A stretch of 64,000 bases of DNA. Source: Brevibacillus sp. DP1.3A. GTDB lineage: Bacteria > Bacillota > Bacilli > Brevibacillales > Brevibacillaceae. The notes beneath the pieces are model-generated. The model saw only the letters and a program-made list of their open reading frames with translations. It made no database searches and was not told where the DNA came from. The translations under genes were made by a program, and so were the position numbers. Positions 60,010 to 64,000 of the stretch are shown in pieces; the stretch's first letter is position 1, and each line of letters opens with the position of its first letter. Location of the stretch: assembly GCF_013284245.2 (NCBI RefSeq), contig NZ_CP085876.1:2401001-2465000 (forward strand), written 5' to 3'.

Positions 60010-60806
60010 CGTGCAGCTCCCCCATGAAGAGTATCATTCTCTGATTTCTTATGGGCAAGGACGCGAATACGCTTGTAATCGAGCACCCAGTGACCCTCTT
60101 GAAACAGGGCAGGACGCAGTAAGTCAGTGACTTCCCTACATACTTGCTGGATTTCATCTGAGGACAGTCCCGCAAAAAAAGGACTGCAAAAAGAATTCAG
60201 CCAATGCGAAAGCCCCAAGTCCCCATCAGCCATGACTGTCGGACGATCAAAATGGGAGGCAAGTACGACATGGAAGCCTTGCTTCTCCAAAAGGGTCGTG
60301 TACTCTCCCATGCTGGGAAAATACCAAGGTGAGCGCTCATCAGCAGATATTCCTTTTCGCGCCAATACAGTTCGCAATGCCTTTGTGATTTGTCCGCAAT
60401 TGCCGTGTCCTCCAAATTCGGCAACAAAGCGTCCACTGGGAGCAAGAGCCAACCAAATGGTTTCAATGACTTCTGCAGGACGTTTCATCCAGTGGAGTGC
60501 GGCATTGGAAAAGACAGCGTCGTAACGGACATCTGTACGATACGTATGCGCATCGGCTACTTCAAAGGCAAACGGAGGATATTTTTGGCGAGCAGTCTCA
60601 ATCATGGCGGTAGAAAAATCGATTCCTGTCACATTTGCTCCTGCAAGCGATAGTTGAGCACACAGGTCGCCTGTTCCACAGCCTAAGTCAAGAATGCTTT
60701 CTCCAGGAGCCGGCTGTAGCCAGTCCACTAACCCTTTGCCGTATTCAGAAACGAAATTCATTTTGGCGTCGTACAGTCCGGCATTCCATTGATTGGTTTG
60801 GACCAT
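60006..60806 (-). CDS. Class I SAM-dependent methyltransferase
   Basis: 266 residues. Motif I ILDLGCGTGDLCAQLS, GIDFSTAMIETARQKYP and the post-motif YDAVFSNAALHWMKRPAEVI place it near trans-aconitate-methyltransferase-like enzymes. Substrate unknown. ATG 60806 has GGGAGGGG 6 nt upstream; the frame opens at 60830. Coupled to the racemase-like gene. Confidence 0.88.
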   Translation of the reverse strand: MVQTNQWNAGLYDAKMNFVSEYGKGLVDWLQPAPGESILDLGCGTGDLCAQLSLAGANVTGIDFSTAMIETARQKYPPFAFEVADAHTYRTDVRYDAVFSNAALHWMKRPAEVIETIWLALAPSGRFVAEFGGHGNCGQITKALRTVLARKGISADERSPWYFPSMGEYTTLLEKQGFHVVLASHFDRPTVMADGDLGLSHWLNSFCSPFFAGLSSDEIQQVCREVTDLLRPALFQEGHWVLDYKRIRVLAHKKSENDTLHGGAAR

Positions 60807-60998
60807 CTGAATCCCCTCCCTTTCATCCATTTTTACCGACTGGGGAGATATAAGTCAAATCTATATAAATTATAAACTGAATAGTATTTAACTATATCAA
60901 GCACGAGAAAAAGCATTATGGTTGTAAAGGATATTTCGCTGTTTTTGTCGAATGATCACAGTTGAAAAATTGTAAGGAAGAAAGTAGGAGGACAATTC

Positions 60999-63041
60999 GT
61001 GAAAAAATGGGTTGTAAAAGCACTTCTAGTGTGTTTGGCAACTGGCACCTTTTTATCAGGTGTGTCAGTACCGCCAGCCATGGGGGCCGGGGCAACAGCA
61101 TCCATGAAAAAAAACAGCCAAGTATCTAAGCCAATCCGGCAGCAGCCTGTTCACGATATGGTTATCTTTAACGATTATCAGGTTGCAGGACTGGATTCAA
61201 ATGGTTGGAACTGGGTGAAGAACGATGAGTTTATTCTTCCTCCAGAGACACCACTTGATATTGACGTGATACAGACCACTTATGGAAGTGGAACCAACCT
61301 CAATCGGAAGCAAGTTTTATTGGATGGCGTAGAGTTATCGGAGTATCAAGCCGAAAATACCTCGTCACAGACTTCATTCAAATGGCAAGTACCTCGGTTT
61401 ACTATTCCAGCACAAAAGCTGTCTGCTGGCTCGCATACCTTGACCTTTATTGTGACGGATGCCAAGGGGAAGAGCAGCACGTTGCATGTGCGATTTATGG
61501 TAGAGGCCAAAAATTACCCGAGCATATTTAATGGGGAAAAGGCAGAGGGAGAACCAGTACCAAGTGGCGGGCAAACGGCGATTTTTGGAATGATGGGTTC
61601 ACACGACTTTACCAGTTCTGTACCGGGCACATGGAAATTAACAAATAAGTCCACGAGTACAGAGATGAGGTCTGTTCCTGCGACAGTATTTTCGACGGGG
61701 ACATTGTTGACGGGGCAATATGAACTCCTCTTTGTTCCGGATGATACAACCATGTCACCTTGGATGACGACGATTCAGGTAGGCGTTGCAGAACTGTACA
61801 TGGGAACGGATACAAGCGGTCAAAAGCTGACGCAAGATCAGAAAATAACAGCTCCAGCAGCACCAGGGAAGGTTTCATTGTATTCGCCCATCCCAGGAAG
61901 ATGGTCGGTGAACGGAACAGGACAAACCTTGACAGACGCGCAACATTTTGAGGTGGACATTCCTGAGAGACTGGCTGGAATCACAATCGCTGTTACCTTT
62001 GAGCCTGTTTCGGTGCAAAAAGAGACATCGTCTATGTGGGGCGATACTTCGGCGACAACGGTTCAAATACAAATACCAGGTGCACCAAATGCCTGCGGCC
62101 CTGCTACTGGAAATGTTACGATGGATGTGTTGATGAAGCAGAACGAGCAATCAACACCGAGGGTAGAAAAGATGAACCTGTATTCCTCTGATAATACAGT
62201 CAAGCTGTATCAGAATCCTGTTCATGTGATCTGGCTGGCAACTGCTGCCGAGCACATCGAATATGGAAGTGAAGCGGATGATGATGAGGGGCCGGGTGTA
62301 TGGGCGATCGATAACGTCATTGTCGACGAGAGCAAATTGAATTGGGATCACACGGCATTGCTGTTGTCCGGTTATAAGCCAGGTCGCTACAAAGTCAACT
62401 ACTATAGCAAAAGAGACCCGGCGCAAGTATGGTGCGGCTACGTTCAAGTGATAGAAGATTTGCCTCCAATCAAGTCGTATCCGGCATGTGAGCCGGGTGA
62501 TACAGGGGTAAGTCCGCCAAGCTCGCCACTTCTTCTTCGAAGCGAGAGCGGCAAGGAATACCGGGACGGACAAAAGATTACCGTGAACGCAGGCGATAAT
62601 CTCGAAGAATGGGAAGACCTAAGGCTGATCGCTACTCATGCTGAGCTTGTCGGATCCAAAAAGATCAGGGATAAGAGCGAAAAGAAGGCCTACTATATGC
62701 CGAAATTTGAATGGAAACATGGCGAGATCGGTATTGGTGCCAGTCGGAAGCACAGTAACGGTACCATTTCCTCAGAAAATCGGATCGAGATCTTTTCCGG
62801 GGAGGAAGAGATCGCTAGCATCAAGCCTAGCAAAGGTGATGGCGACGATGGCGAGGGGCTTGAATCACTGAATTTGAAAAGGTATATCGATATGGATAAG
62901 CCTGGAGAATACAAGATCAAGGTAACGAATACGCTCACAAACAAGACCTGCACGGTTATCAACTCCAAAAGAAAGTACACGAAGAAAACCGATGTAAATG
63001 AGCGCAATGAAACATTGACGATTACAATTGAAGTGAAGTAG
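60999..63041 (+). CDS. Large secreted protein of unknown function
   Basis: 680 residues. Signal peptide KKWVVKALLVCLATGTFLSGVSVPPAMG, then four or five beta-rich, Ig-like segments (for example WQVPRFTIPAQKLSAGSHTLTFIVTDAKGKSSTLHVRFMV). Three well separated Cys (NACGPATG, VWCGYVQV, YPACEPGD) and an acidic stretch (SEADDDEGPG) are visible. No catalytic motif and no wall anchor found. GTG 60999 has AGGAGGAC 6 nt upstream. Followed by a terminator and a small gene. Confidence 0.75.
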   Translation: MKKWVVKALLVCLATGTFLSGVSVPPAMGAGATASMKKNSQVSKPIRQQPVHDMVIFNDYQVAGLDSNGWNWVKNDEFILPPETPLDIDVIQTTYGSGTNLNRKQVLLDGVELSEYQAENTSSQTSFKWQVPRFTIPAQKLSAGSHTLTFIVTDAKGKSSTLHVRFMVEAKNYPSIFNGEKAEGEPVPSGGQTAIFGMMGSHDFTSSVPGTWKLTNKSTSTEMRSVPATVFSTGTLLTGQYELLFVPDDTTMSPWMTTIQVGVAELYMGTDTSGQKLTQDQKITAPAAPGKVSLYSPIPGRWSVNGTGQTLTDAQHFEVDIPERLAGITIAVTFEPVSVQKETSSMWGDTSATTVQIQIPGAPNACGPATGNVTMDVLMKQNEQSTPRVEKMNLYSSDNTVKLYQNPVHVIWLATAAEHIEYGSEADDDEGPGVWAIDNVIVDESKLNWDHTALLLSGYKPGRYKVNYYSKRDPAQVWCGYVQVIEDLPPIKSYPACEPGDTGVSPPSSPLLLRSESGKEYRDGQKITVNAGDNLEEWEDLRLIATHAELVGSKKIRDKSEKKAYYMPKFEWKHGEIGIGASRKHSNGTISSENRIEIFSGEEEIASIKPSKGDGDDGEGLESLNLKRYIDMDKPGEYKIKVTNTLTNKTCTVINSKRKYTKKTDVNERNETLTITIEVK

Positions 63042-63049
63042 GTAGGTAG

Positions 63050-63079
63050 ACCCCCTTGCATTTTGGCATGGGGGTTTTC
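63050..63079 (+). terminator. Terminator after the large secreted protein
   Basis: ACCCCC...TGC pairs with GCA..GGGGGT, then TTT. It overlaps the leader of the next gene, 22 nt from its start. Confidence 0.65.
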
Positions 63080-63101
63080 GACTACAAGGGGAGGAAGTCC
63101 T

Positions 63102-63296
63102 GTGACAAACGAGCAGAAGGCGATCTTGGAAAAGTTCGGGTTTCGAATCGAAGGAGAGCAAGTGAAACATTTGAAGCTGGGAATCGTAAGAAATAAAAAA
63201 GAATTCGTCTCTCACGCCACGTCAGAAGAGTTGCAGGACTACATCAAGTCTATCTTGCGCAACCAATGTCAGTGGAAGCGAGGAGAATCTGAATGA
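63102..63296 (+). CDS. Hypothetical small protein (64 residues)
   Basis: Begins VTNEQKAILEKFGFRIEGEQ and contains VKHLKLGIVRNKKEFVSHAT then SEELQDYIKSILRNQ. Charged, alpha/beta, no membrane segment. GTG 63102 follows GGGGAGG; extending back to 63063 would run through the terminator. Lies 22 nt before the EcsC-family gene and is probably co-transcribed with it. Confidence 0.65.
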   Translation: MTNEQKAILEKFGFRIEGEQVKHLKLGIVRNKKEFVSHATSEELQDYIKSILRNQCQWKRGESE

Positions 63297-63318
63297 GCAG
63301 CCAGGGAGGTTGTTGGGT

Positions 63319-64000
63319 TTGAGGGAGTCTAGGGAGACATTAGTTACGGCATTACGTGAAGTGGAGGCTTGGGAGAAGGACCAGAACGACTTGTGGTTCT
63401 GGGAAAAGCTTGGCAGACTTCCTTTTGTTCTATTAGATCGGATTACGCCTGCTTTCGTTCAAGAGAAGCTGGGAAAAGCCGTAGATGAAATGGCAGCCTT
63501 TCTTGAGACAGGTGGAACTTATTTGGTGCAGGATGAACCGATTTACAAACGGTTTGGCAAACGAGTAGAGGGACAGGGCACGTCTGTTATTGGCAAAGAG
63601 GAGATTGCCGCTGTACCGCTTACGATCATGAATGATGTCGCAATGGAGCTAAAGGATTCACGTGCGAATTTTGCAACGGTACAAGGTGCCACGACTGGCT
63701 TCGGAGGGATTTTTACCCTCGCGATCGATATCCCGTTGTTGATGGGGACATCCCTAAAAGTATTACAAGAGATGGCTCTTGCCTATGGTTATCGACCTGA
63801 AGAGAAGAGGGAGCGGCTGTTCGTCGTCAAATGCTTGCAGTTTGCTTCATCAGACATTGTAGGGAAAAAAGCGATACTCGCTGAGCTCTCCCGCTTTGAT
63901 GATCCAAATGCGCAGAGAGAGGTAATGGCGCAATTGCAGGGATGGCGTGAAGTCGTGGTAACGTACACTGAAAACTTTGGGTGGAAAAAGTTATTTCAAA
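63319..64000 (+). CDS. EcsC-family protein (3' end outside window)
   Basis: First 227 residues. WEKDQNDLWFWEKLGRLPFVLLDRITPAFVQEKLGKAVDEM, then ATTGFGGIFTLAIDIPLLMGTSLKVLQEMALAYGY and DPNAQREVMAQ fit the EcsC family, whose B. subtilis member belongs to the ecs exporter locus. Two or more amphipathic or membrane-associated helices. TTG 63319 has GGGAGG about 9 nt upstream; TTG 63313 is also in frame. Role unknown. Confidence 0.75.
   Translation, partial: MRESRETLVTALREVEAWEKDQNDLWFWEKLGRLPFVLLDRITPAFVQEKLGKAVDEMAAFLETGGTYLVQDEPIYKRFGKRVEGQGTSVIGKEEIAAVPLTIMNDVAMELKDSRANFATVQGATTGFGGIFTLAIDIPLLMGTSLKVLQEMALAYGYRPEEKRERLFVVKCLQFASSDIVGKKAILAELSRFDDPNAQREVMAQLQGWREVVVTYTENFGWKKLFQ

Noticed and set aside
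1..64000. Prophage, CRISPR array or replication origin
   Set aside because: No phage structural or integrase genes, no regularly spaced repeats and no DnaA-box cluster were seen; the only intact mobile element is the IS at 33571-34875.

Overview
The window looks like a chromosomal piece of a spore-former of the Brevibacillus/Paenibacillus group (Bacillota). This is inferred from strong AGGAGG-type ribosome sites, frequent GTG/TTG starts, Rho-independent terminators after most units, and Bacillus-type proteins (PdxK, PpaC, GltS, Btr-like AraC regulator, YczE-like membrane protein). No species can be fixed from sequence alone.

Layout. 1-2.9 kb: a LysR regulator (cut by the left edge) diverges from formimidoylglutamase and a sodium/glutamate symporter. 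2.9-10.1 kb: FAD oxidoreductase, P-loop kinase, DUF3238-like protein, GNAT acetyltransferase, flavin amine oxidase and a glycolipid-binding-like protein. 10.2-13.4 kb: an AT-rich, mosaic, recently rearranged segment holding a PadR/HAAS pair, a class C beta-lactamase-like protein, a decayed ABC ATPase, a 112-116 bp direct repeat and an inverted-repeat element. 13.5-20.1 kb: a MutS2-like protein without Smr domain, an MFS exporter, a murB plus A-type Fe-S carrier unit divergent from a SufR-like regulator, and an APH-like kinase. 20.1-23.5 kb: a sigma-54 activator divergent from formamidase and FmdB, with a good -24/-12 promoter. 24.3-29.9 kb: a Fur-controlled ferric-siderophore uptake operon (AraC/binding-protein fusion, nitroreductase, two permeases, lipoprotein; no ATPase).

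30-37.7 kb: GrpB, PepSY protein, metallophosphoesterase, Mn-type pyrophosphatase whose terminator loop carries an intact IS3-family element, a TipAS-type MerR regulator, a PNPOx-like protein and an MBL hydrolase. 37.8-41.6 kb: a cobalamin riboswitch followed by btuF-btuC-btuD-cobU (B12 uptake and salvage). 41.6-42.5 kb: a YczE-like membrane protein behind a 200-nt leader that can fold in two mutually exclusive ways, one hiding the ribosome site. 42.6-49.7 kb: SH3b amidase, two overlapping WYL regulators divergent from the RNA ligase RtcB, a zinc-ribbon-like protein overlapping thiM. 50-51.1 kb: a small phospholipase-A2-like protein and five tRNAs (Ser, Glu, Val, Leu, His). 51.1-60.8 kb: DinB/glyoxalase pair, two EamA transporters, pdxK, a MacAB-like efflux trio, a racemase-like protein and a methyltransferase. 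60.8-64 kb: a large secreted protein, a small protein and an EcsC-family gene running off the right edge.

The most unusual signals are the switch-like leader at 41.63-41.84 kb, the mirror-image divergent promoters at 18.29-18.43 kb, and the IS insertion inside a terminator loop at 33.57 kb. Starts were often moved inward from the longest reading frame to the codon with the best ribosome site; each case is noted.
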